A stretch of 64,000 nucleotides of DNA from CAWDDA01 sp963813345 (GTDB lineage: Bacteria > Acidobacteriota > Blastocatellia > RBC074), in assembly GCA_963813345.1 (NCBI GenBank), contig CAWEYR010000028.1, forward strand, positions 469,161 to 533,160, given 5' to 3'. This document shows, in pieces, positions 44,401 through 54,991 of this stretch; position 1 is the first letter of the stretch; each line of letters starts with the position of its first letter. Below the pieces are notes generated by a model. It searched no databases. It worked only from the letters and a program-made list of their open reading frames with translations, and was not told the DNA's origin. A program made the position numbers and the translations under genes.

Positions 44401-45754
44401 ATGAAACGACACTAGACACATACTTTCGCTGGCTTGCCTGCTGGTCATTGCCGGCGTTGCTTTTACGAATGCTTCGGTGGCTGTCGAAGATGCTGCAGCG
44501 CATTGGCCGCAATGGCGAGGTCCGTTTCATACGGGCGTCGCTCGCACTCCTGCACCCACGGAGTTCAGCGAGACAAAGAACATAAAATGGAAAGCCGAAG
44601 TCCCGGGTCGCGGTCACTCAACACCGATCGTCTGGGGTGATCGAATATTCCTGACCACAGCGGTGCCAGTCACGGGTGCTCAGGCTGCGAGCGCTGCAAG
44701 CGCTTCACCTGCACGCGCCGGAAGGAACCCAAATGGAGGAGCCGGGTTCGGTGTCGAGCATAAATTCATAGTCATGTGCTTTGACCGCAAGTCAGGCAAA
44801 CTCTTGTGGGAGAAGACTGCAAAGGTCGCGACACCCGAGGGTGGTTACCACAGGACATACGGCAGCCTCGCATCGAACTCTCCAGTGACCGATGGCAAGA
44901 ATCTCTTCGTATCGTTCGGGTCGTATGGCCTCTATTGCTATGACTTCAACGGCAAGCTGATCTGGGAAAAGGATCTCGGCGTGCGAATGAGAATGCGCAA
45001 CGACTTTGGCGAAGGTGTAGCTCCCGTAGTCTACGGCGATCGCCTGATCCAGACATTTGATCAGGAAGAAGGCTCGTTTGTCGTGGTTCTCGATAAGCGC
45101 AACGGGAAAGAACTCTGGCGCAAGACACGCGACGAAATCAGCGCCTGGTCGACTCCACTCGTCATCGAGCATAAAGGAAAGAAGCAGACAATCATCAGCG
45201 CCACGAAAAAAGTGCGAAGTTACGACCTCGATTCAGGGAACATCATCTGGGAATGCGCGGGACTTGGCGCGAACGTGATTCCGGCTCCCGTGCATCAGGA
45301 TGGAACAGTTTTAGTGATGAGCGGCTTCAGAGATCCGAAGCTGATGGCAATCCGCCTCGATCGAGAAGGGGATCTTACGGGCTCTGACGCAATTCTCTGG
45401 AGTCAGACGCGTGGGCTGTCGTACACGCCGTCACCAGTCCTCCATGAAAACAAGTTCTATGCGCTGACTGATAACGGCATGCTCAGTTGCTTCGATGCCA
45501 AAACCGGTCAGCCGTACTACCAGCAAACCCGCGTTGGAAATGCTGACAGCTTCAAGGCGTCTCCCGTGGCGGCGGATGGCAAGCTTTACGTGGCAAGCGA
45601 AACCGGAGTGGTGACTGTCGTAAAGATGGGCGAGAAGTATGAAGTAGTCGCGACGAACAACATGGAGAATCAAATCTTCATCTCGTCACCGATTGTCGCT
45701 GGAGGGAATCTGTTCCTGCGAAGTCAGAACCAACTCTTCTGCGTAGGAAACTAG
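44401..45754 (+). CDS. Secreted PQQ-like beta-propeller protein (frameshift at start)
   Basis: Second large propeller protein, about 450 residues. ATG 44401 (MKRH) runs into a stop at codon 5. In the next frame a perfect signal peptide continues: RHILSLACLLVIAGVAFTNA, then AAAHWPQWRGPFHTGVA, so one indel near 44405-44413 breaks it. AGGAG is upstream of the ATG. Repeats include GKLLWEKTAKVATPEGG, PVTDGKNLFVSFGSYGLYC, GKLIWEKDLG, SPVLHENKFYALTDNGMLSC and APVHQDGTVLVMSG. Proteins like this are abundant in Acidobacteriota and Planctomycetota. Whether it binds PQQ is undetermined. A palindrome starts 6 bp after the stop. Confidence 0.8.
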
Positions 45755-45760
45755 AGAGTG

Positions 45761-45885
45761 CTGGGTGCTGAGTATGGGGTTTGAGTTCAAGCTTTAGCTT
45801 GTGGTTGCATTCTGAGGCCTTGATGATCTGCGGAATGCAACCCCAAGCTAAAGCTTGAACTCAAACCCCATACTCAGCACCCAGC
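45761..45885. repeat. Composite palindrome with type A core and CTGGGTGCTGAG arms
   Basis: Outer arms CTGGGTGCTGAGTATGGGGT and ACCCCATACTCAGCACCCAG, core of type A form (TTTGAGTTCAAGCTTTAGCT and complement). A short GGTACAACATACC at 45886-45899 resembles the right end of type D. Confidence 0.92.
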
Positions 45886-45908
45886 GGGTACAACATACCA
45901 ATCGCTGG

Positions 45909-46313
45909 TTACTTCCACTCAAAGAGCTGTGAGCGTGCGTTACCCTGCGCGTCGACGTCGTGTTCGAACACGACAGCAACGCTGTTGAGGCGAGCCCATT
46001 TGGGCGACTTCGTCTGGAAGAAGAGGGCACCGCGGTAGCTGACACCCCCGTCACTCGTGTGCGTACCAACACCTGACCCTGTCCAGGTCCCAACGTCTCC
46101 CTCTTTGCTCATGACGACTCCCTGGCCGTGGCCAAACAGCGTCCCATCAGCTCTCATTTCGGCCGTATAGGTTCCCCACTCCTGTTGGGCCACGCCAAGG
46201 ATTGTGCCAGCGGCCTCGAATGAGCTTTCTAATTTCGGCCCGCCTCCCGGATTTGGGAGCACACGTCGTGAACCCACCTTTCCTGTCGATTCGCCTATCT
46301 TTTCACCAAGCAT
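45909..46313 (-). CDS. Conserved hypothetical protein
   Basis: I recognise this as a conserved bacterial protein of about 134 residues but know no function. It begins MLGEKIGESTGKVGSRRVLP, has LESSFEAAGTILGVAQQEWG and TYTAEMRADGTLFGHGQGVV, and ends SVAVVFEHDVDAQGNARSQL then FEWK. Alternating short beta-strands and glycine turns suggest a small beta-barrel, perhaps lipocalin- or dirigent-like, with no signal peptide or transmembrane helix. It is intact. Its neighbours are the sugar isomerase upstream, on the same strand after about 140 bp, and a palindrome downstream. I cannot infer a role from context. Confidence 0.65.
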   Translation of the reverse strand: MLGEKIGESTGKVGSRRVLPNPGGGPKLESSFEAAGTILGVAQQEWGTYTAEMRADGTLFGHGQGVVMSKEGDVGTWTGSGVGTHTSDGGVSYRGALFFQTKSPKWARLNSVAVVFEHDVDAQGNARSQLFEWK

Positions 46314-46455
46314 AATCAGTCTCCTTTTTTATTTTGATTCAACCAACATTTGCAGAATTCCCATTAAGGTCGCGCGCTCGTTCCGGGCATGGCTCTGGTC
46401 AGCGCACGCTGATATTACGGCTGAAGAATTTGATCGGATTGTCCGGAAGTGCGGT

Positions 46456-47313
46456 TTAGAACTTCACACTTTCAAGATACTTCAGAGTCTGTGGTATCTG
46501 ATCTGCTGCGGTTACCGACTCATCCTCAACAAAGTAGTACTTGACACCCGCTTTTTTGGCGGCCGCCAGCACGCGAGGCCAATCCACCTGGCCTGTACCC
46601 AGAACGACATCAGAGTTATCCGGCGCGCGCCCTGTCAAATCGCCCTTCAATCCCTTCTTCATGTCTTTGAGATGCATCAACTTGATACGGTTTCCATACT
46701 TCTCAAAAAGCTTTACCGGGTCCTGACCAGGGTGCACAACCCAGAAGACGTCCATCTCAATCAACAGATTCTTCGCGTCAGTCTTCGCCATCAGGAGGTC
46801 AAACAAGTCCCCGGAAGCGTGCGGTCGAAACTCGTATCCGTGCGTGTGATAGAAGAACTTCAGTCCTGCTGTCCTGAGCTTTGCGCCTGCAGCGTTGAAA
46901 ACCTGGATCGCGTTTGTCATGTCCGCTTCTGTGAAGTCATCACCTTTGTGCGGAATCCAGGCGCAACCCACATATTCCACGCCCAACGTTTTTGCATCGC
47001 TCAAGACTGAGTCAATCTTGTCCCGCAACGACTCGAACGAAGTGTGCATCGATGTCGCCTTAAGACCCGCTTTGTCGAGCTCGCCTTTGAACTGCTGGGC
47101 AGTCATGCCATATGTGCCTGCAAGCTCGACCACTGAGAAGCCCATTGCCTTGACGCGAGCGAGTGTGCCCGGGACATCTTTCGGAAAATCTGCTCGCAGA
47201 CTGTAAAGCTGCAACCCGACTGGTCCCTTAAACGATGCACCGGTGCCCCGACTCTGGAAAGCTCCACCAAGCGCCAGAACGGCAACGAGAAGTAGCAGAC
47301 TTCGCAGGATCAT
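46456..47313 (-). CDS. Sugar phosphate isomerase/epimerase-like TIM-barrel protein
   Basis: Xylose-isomerase-like TIM-barrel protein of 285 residues with an N-terminal signal peptide (MILRSLLLLVAVLALGG), so it is periplasmic. Family segments: VGLQLYSLRADFPKDVPGTL, ARVKAMGFSVVELAGTYGM, LKFFYHTHGYEFRPHASGD, NLLIEMDVFWVVHPGQDPVK and VKYYFVEDESVTAADQIPQT. Acidic and histidine residues in these strands (FYHTH, LIEMD, MHLKD, YFVEDE) could bind a divalent metal. Exported members of this family are typical of Planctomycetota and Acidobacteriota, where they accompany oxidoreductases. It lies 18 bp after the DUF1501 gene in an apparent operon with the PSD1 cytochrome gene. Confidence 0.85.
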   Translation of the reverse strand: MILRSLLLLVAVLALGGAFQSRGTGASFKGPVGLQLYSLRADFPKDVPGTLARVKAMGFSVVELAGTYGMTAQQFKGELDKAGLKATSMHTSFESLRDKIDSVLSDAKTLGVEYVGCAWIPHKGDDFTEADMTNAIQVFNAAGAKLRTAGLKFFYHTHGYEFRPHASGDLFDLLMAKTDAKNLLIEMDVFWVVHPGQDPVKLFEKYGNRIKLMHLKDMKKGLKGDLTGRAPDNSDVVLGTGQVDWPRVLAAAKKAGVKYYFVEDESVTAADQIPQTLKYLESVKF

Positions 47314-47331
47314 TCCTCCCCCAAAAGCTTC

Positions 47332-48771
47332 TCAGGCCAGGAGTTTCTTGACGACCGAACCGTGAACATCGGTCAACCGGAAGTCGCGCCCCTGAAATCT
47401 GAAAGTTAAACGCTCGTGATCAATACCCAGAAGGTGCAGAATTGTAGCGTGAAGATCATGAACGTGCACGCGATCTTCAACAACATTGAATCCCAGCTCG
47501 TCGGTCTCTCCGAGAGTGATGCCTCGTTTGATGCCACCACCTGCGAGCCACATCGTGAACGCCTTGTTATGATGATCTCTTCCGAGACTTCGGCCGGCAT
47601 CAACGTTGCTCTCAACCATCGGCGTTCGGCCAAACTCGCCTCCCCAGATCACCAGCGTGTCATCCAGAAGCCCGCGTGCGCTCAAGTCCTTGATCAATGC
47701 AGCCGTTGCCTGATCGGTTCGCTTTGATTCGTTGCGAACACCTTTTGCCACTTCACTATGATGATCCCATGCCTCGTGAAACAGCTGAACGAAGCGCACT
47801 CCGCGCTCGATAAGCCGCCGTGCCAGCAGACAATTGTTTGCGTAGGAAGCCTGGCCCGGTACCGCACCGTACATCTCGAGCGTAGCTTTTGACTCTTTCG
47901 AAATATCAACCAGCTCCGGCGCACTCTTTTGCATCTTGAATGCCATCTCGAAAGAACTGATGCGCGTCGCGATCTCAGGATCGCCTGAAGCCTCGAGATG
48001 ATGCTGATTAAGGCGTTTCAGCGAATCGAGCGTTTCCCGCTGCATTTCGCGGCTGATTCCGCGAGGATTTGAAAGCGAGAGTATAGGATCACCTGTTCGC
48101 CTGAACGGGACTCCCTGGTAGAGCGTCGGGAGAAATCCGCTTCCCCAGTTGCCCGCACCGCCGCTTGTACCGCCAGCTGACGAGAGGACAACAAAAGCCG
48201 GCAGCTCCTCGGTTTCACAGCCGAGGCCGTAGATCACCCACGCTCCCATGCTCGGACGCCCGAATTGCACCGAGCCGGTGTTCATGAAGATCTGACCGGG
48301 CGCGTGATTGATTGCGTCCGCTACCATTGACCGTACGATCGCAATCGAATCCGCCACACCAGCCAGATGCGGCATCGCCTCTGAAACCCACGCTCCAGAG
48401 CCTCCATGGCGGGTGAACTTGAGCTCCGACGCATAGAGGCCTGCATCCGGCTTGATAAACGCGTAGTTGATGTCCTTGACGAGCGATTGCGGTACAGGCT
48501 TGCCGTTGTACTTCTCGAGCGACGGCTTATAGTCAAACAAATCCAGCTGCGATGGCGCTCCTGCCTGAAACAGATAGATCACCCGCTTCGCCCGAGGAGC
48601 AAAGTGAGGCTTCTTGACGACCTGCGCTCCCACCGGCAGCGTGGTACCAAGCATCGAGTCAAGCGCGATCGCGCCCAGACCAATCCCGCAGCCTTTCAGA
48701 AAATGGCGGCGCGCGAGCGCCTTCGCCCTTTCCCGACCGATCTCGTCCGCAAATGTTATTCGGGTCGTCAT
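47332..48771 (-). CDS. DUF1501 exported protein (sulfatase-like fold)
   Basis: Intact 479-residue protein of the DUF1501 family, usually paired with DUF1549/DUF1553 proteins. A twin-arginine-type leader is present: ALARRHFLKGCGIGLGAIAL, which implies folded export. Core segments are RVIYLFQAGAPSQLDLFDYKP, SIAIVRSMVADAINHAPGQIFM, GRPSMGAWVIYGLGCETEELP, RFVQLFHEAWDHHSEVAKGV, LVIWGGEFGRTPMVES and GRDHHNKAFTMWLAGGGIKRG. The GGEFGRTP and RDHHN motifs recall the alkaline phosphatase/sulfatase superfamily. Activity is not established for this family as far as I know. Start is 48771, 18 bp after the cytochrome gene stop; the isomerase follows after 18 bp. Confidence 0.9.
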   Translation of the reverse strand: MTTRITFADEIGRERAKALARRHFLKGCGIGLGAIALDSMLGTTLPVGAQVVKKPHFAPRAKRVIYLFQAGAPSQLDLFDYKPSLEKYNGKPVPQSLVKDINYAFIKPDAGLYASELKFTRHGGSGAWVSEAMPHLAGVADSIAIVRSMVADAINHAPGQIFMNTGSVQFGRPSMGAWVIYGLGCETEELPAFVVLSSAGGTSGGAGNWGSGFLPTLYQGVPFRRTGDPILSLSNPRGISREMQRETLDSLKRLNQHHLEASGDPEIATRISSFEMAFKMQKSAPELVDISKESKATLEMYGAVPGQASYANNCLLARRLIERGVRFVQLFHEAWDHHSEVAKGVRNESKRTDQATAALIKDLSARGLLDDTLVIWGGEFGRTPMVESNVDAGRSLGRDHHNKAFTMWLAGGGIKRGITLGETDELGFNVVEDRVHVHDLHATILHLLGIDHERLTFRFQGRDFRLTDVHGSVVKKLLA

Positions 48772-48789
48772 TTCTTTCGTTTTGAGTTC

Positions 48790-51700
48790 CTATTCCTTTG
48801 TGATCGTCTCATCCAGGTTGAGCAGGAGCCTTCCAACCATCGCCCATGGTGCTACTTTGTGCAGATCAACATCATCCGGCAGATTCGCCATATCCGCGCT
48901 TGAAACATAAACGGCGCGCGCAGTGTTGCCCGTGAATGCCTTCTGCTGAAGCCGCAGGAACGAAAGCAGCTCGTTGAGCTCGAAGACATCGGGGCGACGG
49001 CCTGTGCAGAGTCGAAACGCAAATATCATTCGTTCGCGGTCAGTTGCGCCTCCATCTCGAAATACGCGAAGCGCGAGACCCTGCGCTGCCTCGACAAAGA
49101 CCTGATCATTGAGTGTCGTCAGAGCCTGCAGCGGCGTATTCGATCGCACCCGCCTGGTACAGGACACGTCACCGTTCGGCTGGTCGAACACGAGCAGCGA
49201 CGGATAAGGTACCGAGCGTTTCCAGAAGGTATACATCGCACGCCGGTACCGGCTCGGTCCTGTATTTGTCTCCCACTTCATCGGAGAGCCGTAGCTGAGA
49301 TTCAGCACGCCGTCGGGAATCGGCGGGAAGAAGCTGGGGCCGCCGATCGTTGGATTCAGCAGACCGGCGGCAGCAAGCGCAATATCGCGGACAACCTCAC
49401 CTTCAACCCTGAAGCGTGGCGCTCGTGCAAGCCATCGATTACCGGGATCGGCTTCGAGAGCTGCGGGAGTAACATTGGACGCCTGCCGGTACGTCGCCGA
49501 AGTCACAATCGTTCGGTGCAGCTGCTTCCAGCTCCAACCCTTTTCGCGGAACTCGACTGCGAGCCAGTCAAGGAGCTCCGGATGCGATGGTTTGTCGCTG
49601 CGAGCCCCGAAATCCTCTGGCGTCGTGACGAGCCCTTCGCCAAAGTAGCTGCTGCCAGACTCGATTGACGATGACGCGCGAGGTTAGCGGGTTGTCCTTA
49701 TCCACGATCCAGCGCGCCAGGCCAAGCCGGTTCCGCGGCGCACCGTCAGGAAACTTGTGCAAGACTGCAGGTGTCCCGGGCGTAACTGCATCACCGGGTC
49801 GCTTCCAGTCACCACGCAGAAACATTCGGGTTTCGCGCGGCAGTGTGCGGGGCGCGAGCGCAAGCGTCACCGGTCCGTAAGGCCAGTTCTTCATTAACTC
49901 ATCGATCTTGCGGTTCGCCTCAGCCCACGCTTTGTCCGCGCTCGCATCAGCAGTTGTTCTGTAATACGAAAAGAGCGCACTCCGATCTTCAGTCGTGCGT
50001 TTTTCCGGAGGTGTAGACAGAATGGCACGAATCGGGGCGGGAACCGGATCGGCTTTGGGATTCGGCGATGAAGTCACGGAAATACGGAACCTTCCGATGT
50101 TCGGCTTGCCACCCGCGAGTGTCGATTCTTTCGTCGGACCTTTGCGCCAACTGGAAATTCAGAATCGTCCCGGCATCAACTGTAGTTGGAGAGGCCGTTT
50201 CAAACACCATCGTTCGCGACTGGTTTCTCCGCCCCGGACCGGCGTCGCTCGACCAATGAGTCTTTGGATCGCCGTCAATCACGTTTCGCACGGGGAAGCC
50301 TTCGCGTTCGAAATCCGATGTAACACGGGATAGCGATCACCTTTGATGTTGCCTCAGGCTTGTCGGCTTGAGACGTATCAAGAGAAAACTCTGTGACAAA
50401 GAACGAGCCGTCATTCGCCCTGCCCGGACCCGAGCGAGGAAGGGTGGGATCCGTCAACAGTTCGAGCCTGATCCCGCTAATCGATCTGGCCTGGGTTCGT
50501 GCGGTTATCTTGTAGTTGTTGCTCGTCGAGTTGTCACCTTTTGCAATGAACGAGCCATCCTCGAGACGGTCAAACTTTGTGCCGAACGCCGCAAAGATTT
50601 CCGCGTTCTCGAGCGGCTGCCACGCGCTGTCGACAAAAGTGAGTTTCTGCTCCCAACGCTTCATGCGTTCATCGAGGTCCGGTGTCGACGCTATCAGCGC
50701 CTTTTCGATCTTCGCGATCTCGGCGTTGATTTCTGCCCGTTTCTTCGTCACCTCCGCATCAGGAACTTCGATCTCCGGCTCGACATCGTTATTGAGAAAC
50801 GCATAAAACTGGTAGTACTCGCGATGTGTGATCGGATCGAACTTGTGCGTATGACACTGCGCGCAATTGATCGTTAATCCAAGAAACGCCTTTCCAACTG
50901 CATCAACTCGATCGATGACTCCCTCGACACGAAACTGTTCGGGATCCACTCCGCCCTCTTCGTTGAGCATCGAATTTCGGAGGAACCCTGTCGCTACACG
51001 TTGTTCGATGGTCGACCCTGCGACGAGATCACCGGCGAGCTGATCGGTGACAAATCGGTCAAAGGGAAGGTCGCGGTTAAATGCGCCGATAACCCAGTCG
51101 CGGTACGGCCAGATCGATCGCGGACGATCTTTCTCGAATCCGTTTGTATCGGCATAGCGAGCCGCATCCAGCCACCAGCGGCCCCATCGTTCGCCGTAAT
51201 GCGGGGATGCAAGGAGCCGGTCGACGAGCCTTTCGTAGGCGCCCGGTCGAAGGTCTTTGAGAAATGCATCGACTTCGGACGGTGAAGGGGGGAGTCCGGT
51301 CAGGTCGAGGGTCAACCTGCGAATGAGCGTCGTTCGATTTGCTTCCGGTGATGGCGCGAGGCCTGGCTTCTGCGACCGTTCGAGTTGGGCGAGAACAAAA
51401 GCATCGATTGGGTTCTTGACCCAGGTTGTCCGCTTAACCGTTGGGATGGCGGGACGTACCGGTGGGGCGAAGGACCAGTGTTTCTGTTCCGGAGCCTTTG
51501 CGGCAACGGCGTCTTCCGGCCAGGTTGCACCTTGATCGATCCATGCGCGAAGAGTCGCGATCTGTTCGTCGCTCAATGGCGGCTTGCCCATTGGCATACG
51601 CGGCTCATCCTGGCCAGTAACTCTGCGAAAAAGAGAGCTGGAAGCGGCTGAACCAGGCGTGATGACAACGAGCGCGTTGGCTTTCCGATCGAGCCTGAGT

Positions 51701-51849
51701 CCCGAAAGCGCCGTTTTCGGTCCGTGACATTGGATACAGTTGGCGGCGAGGATCGGCTCGACGTCGCGCTTGAAGTCGATCACTTTTGACTGTTCGCGGA
51801 GGACGAACACACTTACAATGGCGAGAATTGTCAGGAGCAGTTTCTGCAC
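48790..51849 (-). CDS. PSD1 / DUF1549-DUF1553 c-type cytochrome protein (at least three frameshifts)
   Basis: Large exported protein, about 1,015 residues when joined. GTG 51849 starts a hydrophobic leader (QKLLLTILAIVSVFVLRE). The N-terminal cytochrome domain has CIQCH in VEPILAANCIQCHGPK, followed by MPMGKPPLSDEQIATLRAWID. DUF1549 follows (WGRWWLDAARYADTNGFEKDR, PYRDWVIGAFNRDLPFDRFV) with CAQCH in GLTINCAQCHTHKFDPI. A carbohydrate-binding-like region leads through indels near 50310, 50040 and 49640 to DUF1553: RNRLGLARWIVDKDNPLTSR, PFRVEGE-like APRFRVEGEVVRDIALAAAG, SCTRRVRSNTPLQALTTLND and FRLCTGRRPDVFELNELLSF. It is followed 18 bp later by DUF1501. The function is unproven; such pairs are thought to act in periplasmic polymer oxidation or handling. 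Confidence 0.88.
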
Positions 51850-51874
51850 AAGAACGTCCTTGCGATCGCTAAAA

Positions 51875-51897
51875 GATTCCGCCTGAAGGCGGTACAA
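51875..51897. repeat. Type D fragment
   Basis: GATTCCGCCTGAAGGCGGTACAA holds the inner word and part of the right arm of type D, without the left half. It lies about 26 bp upstream of the cytochrome gene start. Confidence 0.7.
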
Positions 51898-51991
51898 GAT
51901 GCCCGTATAAGAGTTTAAGCAGTGAGTGGAGGATTAGTCCAGCGCTGCTTTTCACGGGACTCAGGGAAGGAATCAAAAGGGAGGGAACGCA

Positions 51992-52931
51992 ATGAGACTA
52001 GTAAGGTCGGTTTTCCTGGTATGTGTAGCTATGTTTTTGGCTGCCGGAACAGCACACGCTCAACTCGCGGCGAGCCATGCGGTCGGAGACCTTGGGATGA
52101 AGTCCGGACTCTCAGGCTCCGCCAGGATTCTATGTTCTCTATTTTCACTACCATTATGATGCCAACAAAGTTGTCGGGAATTTCGGGAACGAGCTGAACT
52201 TCCAACAGGGAGGCGGCCTGAATGCTACAGCCCCCACGATCGGGATATCGTATATCTCAAAGGGGAAAATTCTGGGTGCAAACTACGGGGCGACGGTCTT
52301 TTTTCCGGTCACCAACCTGGCCATCGAGGCGCCGCGAGTCGGTTTGAACGACGTAACGGGCTACGGCTACGGTGACATGTGGGTGCAACCTATCAGCCTT
52401 GGATGGCACTTCAAGCAGGCAGATCTCACTGCGTGGTATGCCATCTATATGCCGACTGGAAGGTACACTCCCGGCGGAGACGGTAATCGCGGTCTTGGCA
52501 TGTGGTCGCACGAGCTTTCGATTGGGACCACTGCATACTTTAATGAAGCGAGAACCTACCACGCCGCTCTTACTGCCGCGTTCGAGTTCCACTCAAAGAA
52601 AGAAGACTCGGACACGAAGGTGGGAAACGTAGTCACTCTCGAGGGTGGTCTTGGAACCACGTTGAAGAAAGCCCTGGATGTGGGAGTGGCTTACTATTTT
52701 CAGCAGAAGCTTACCAGGGATACAGGACTAGGAGTCCCACTGCTTGTCGAGAATCGGCTGGGCAAGAATCGCTCCGCAGGGGTCGGGCCGCAAGTTTCGC
52801 TCGTGCTTCCGCTCAGCAAGGATTTCTCCAAGCTGCTGATTTTCGACTTCAAGTACCTGTGGGAGAAAGCTGTCCGTCTCGACACCAAGGGGAACGTCCT
52901 TGTGTTTTCGGCTACCTGGAAGGTGTTTTGA
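51992..52931 (+). CDS. Phenol_MetA_deg-type outer-membrane beta-barrel protein (one frameshift)
   Basis: Outer-membrane protein of the MetA-pathway-of-phenol-degradation family (often labelled transporter). ATG 51992 with GAGGGAACGC before it starts a signal peptide (MRLVRSVFLVCVAMFLAAGT). After an indel near 52115 the second frame continues: NELNFQQGGGLNATAPTIG, LGANYGATVFFPVTNLAIEAP, GYGYGDMWVQPISLGWHFKQ, LTAWYAIYMPTGRYTPGGDGN, KKALDVGVAYYFQQKLTRDTG and a terminal VLVFSATWKVF ending in phenylalanine, as barrel proteins do. Joined length is about 313 residues. The M1 peptidase starts 10 bp downstream on the same strand. The substrate is unknown. Confidence 0.82.
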
Positions 52932-52941
52932 GGCTCTTGCC

Positions 52942-54977
52942 ATGACAAGGGGCCCATGGGTTGCCCTCCTCATCTCACTCTCGATCTGTATCGTTCACGG
53001 CTCAGCTCTGGCTCAAAGCAAGCCCGTAGTCTGGTACAAGATCGATGCCCAATTGAAGCTCGATGATCACGGGCGCCCGTCGATCATCGAGGGCCGCGAA
53101 GAGCTCACGTGGCTCAATGATTCACCGGACCGAATCACCGAGCTTCAGTTTCACCTCTATCTAAACGCGTTCAAGAATGAGAAGAGCACATTCTTCCGCG
53201 AGTCAGGCGGGCAGCTTCGCGGAGATCGCTTTGCCGCTGGCGAGTGGGGGTCGATCGACGTTACCCGAATGCAGATTGCCGGAGGTGAAGACCTCACTTC
53301 GCGGATCGAGTTCATCCATCCCGACGATGACAACGCCGACGATCAGACAGTGATCCGCGTGCCTCTTTCCAGGCCCGTTCTTCCGAACGAAAAGATAACT
53401 CTGGATATCGCGTTCAAAGCGCGACTCCCAAAAGTTTTCGCTCGCACTGGATACGCGGGATCGTTCGCGATGGTGGCGCAATGGTTCCCTAAGTTAGGGG
53501 TCTGGGAATCCAGGGGGGAACGTCGTCGTGAAACAGCCGGCTGGAACTGTCACCAGTTTCACGCTGCGAGCGAGTTCTACGCAGACTTCGGTGTCTTTGA
53601 TGTCACCTTCACCGTGCCCGGTATCTACAAGGACAAAGTCGGCTCGACTGGAACGCTTCGCTCACAAAAGATCAACAGTGACGGGACGATCACCTGTAAC
53701 TACTTTCAGCAGGATGTTCACGATTTCGCGTGGTCCGTTGACTCGAGTTTCATAAAAGTCGTCCGTCCTTTCCGCGAAGCTGGAAGCGCAACCGATGTAA
53801 CTCTTTTGATTCAGGAAGAGCACGCAGGGCAGATCGATCGGCATTTCAATGCTGCCTTCAACGCGCTCCGGTACTTCGGAAAATGGTACGGAGCCTACCC
53901 GTATCAGACGCTGACAATTATCGATCCACCCAACAATGCGATCGGCGCGGGTGGGATGGAATATCCGACTCTGATAACGGCGGGAACAAGATGGCGCCCC
54001 GGCCGCGATCACAACCCCGAGGCTGTCATTGTCCACGAGGTAGGCCACCAGTGGTGGTACGGTATGGTCGCTACAAACGAGTTTGAAGAGCCGTGGCTCG
54101 ATGAGGGATTCAATACCTATTCCACGGGCAAGGTCCTTGCAACAGCCTATGGTCGAGGATGTGGTTCCCTTCTACATTTCAGGAGTCAATTGGTTCTACT
54201 TTCCGTTCGAGATTCCACATCCGTTCGAGGACCGCATTCTTACTCTCCACGGCAGTCTTGCAGACCCCATCCTGAGACCTTCCTGGAGATTCGCAAATAC
54301 GGAAAGCTATGCGATGAGCGTGTATTCGCGCACAGGTCTCGCCCTGAGAACTCTCGAAGCGTTGGGTCGGCGAGGACCGAATGTCGCAGATCATGCGGAC
54401 CTACTTCGAGCGATGGCGTTACCGGCATCCGTCGTCACAGGATTTCTTCGACGTGGCAAACGAAGTCAGCGGAAGGGATCTCAATTGGTTTTTTGACCAG
54501 TTCGTCAAGGGAACGGCTACGATTGACTATGAGCTCTCGGATGTCGAGTCTGACAACGAAGAAGCGGACAGTGGGGAGAAGAAGAAGAACTCTCAACAAA
54601 CGATCACTGTACGGCGTCTGGGTGATGGCTGGTTTCCTGTAGAGCTTCACGTTGCCATGACTGATGGTTCGAGTTTTGCCATCAAGCCGACAAGCATTCA
54701 TGACGGAGTCATCGACTACCAGATTCAACACAGTTCCGGGATACCGGCAACTTCGGATTCATGGCAGCCCGGGGAACGATGGAAAAAGTTTCGTCTGACA
54801 ACGGAGTCTGAAGTCAAATATGCCGTCGTTGATCCTCAGAACAAAGTGTGGCTCGATGCCAACCTGACGAACAACGGATGGTCGGAAGCGAGCGGGCTCA
54901 AAGGCGCACTTCGATGGTCAGGAGGCGCGCTTTTCTGGGTCCAGGTTGTGGGACAGGTCCTGAGTCTTCTTTCCTGA
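52942..54977 (+). CDS. Secreted M1-family zinc metallopeptidase (two frameshifts)
   Basis: Aminopeptidase-N-like protein of about 678 residues joined. A signal peptide begins at ATG 52942 (WVALLISLSICIVHGSALAQ). The catalytic zinc site is complete in HEVGHQWWYGMVATNEFEEPWLDEGFNTYS: HEVGH for zinc and the general base, with the downstream glutamate in WLDEGF. GAGGMEYPTLI is the exopeptidase-type GxMEN-like motif with MEY. Indels near 54155 and 54400 break the frame; segments PFYISGVNWFYFPFE, YAMSVYSRTGLALRTLEALG and MRTYFERWRYRHPSSQDFFD follow, and the C-terminal domain ends with FWVQVVGQVLSLLS. Its role is probably periplasmic peptide degradation. The membrane protein gene downstream is 14 bp away. 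Confidence 0.87.
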
Positions 54978-54991
54978 TTCCAGTACGTCAT

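Noticed and set aside
40356..45754. A microcompartment operon including the fused E1 and the propeller genes
   Set aside because: The propeller proteins carry signal peptides, which is incompatible with encapsulation, and the E1 shows no encapsulation helix that I can recognise. Palindromes separate the units.
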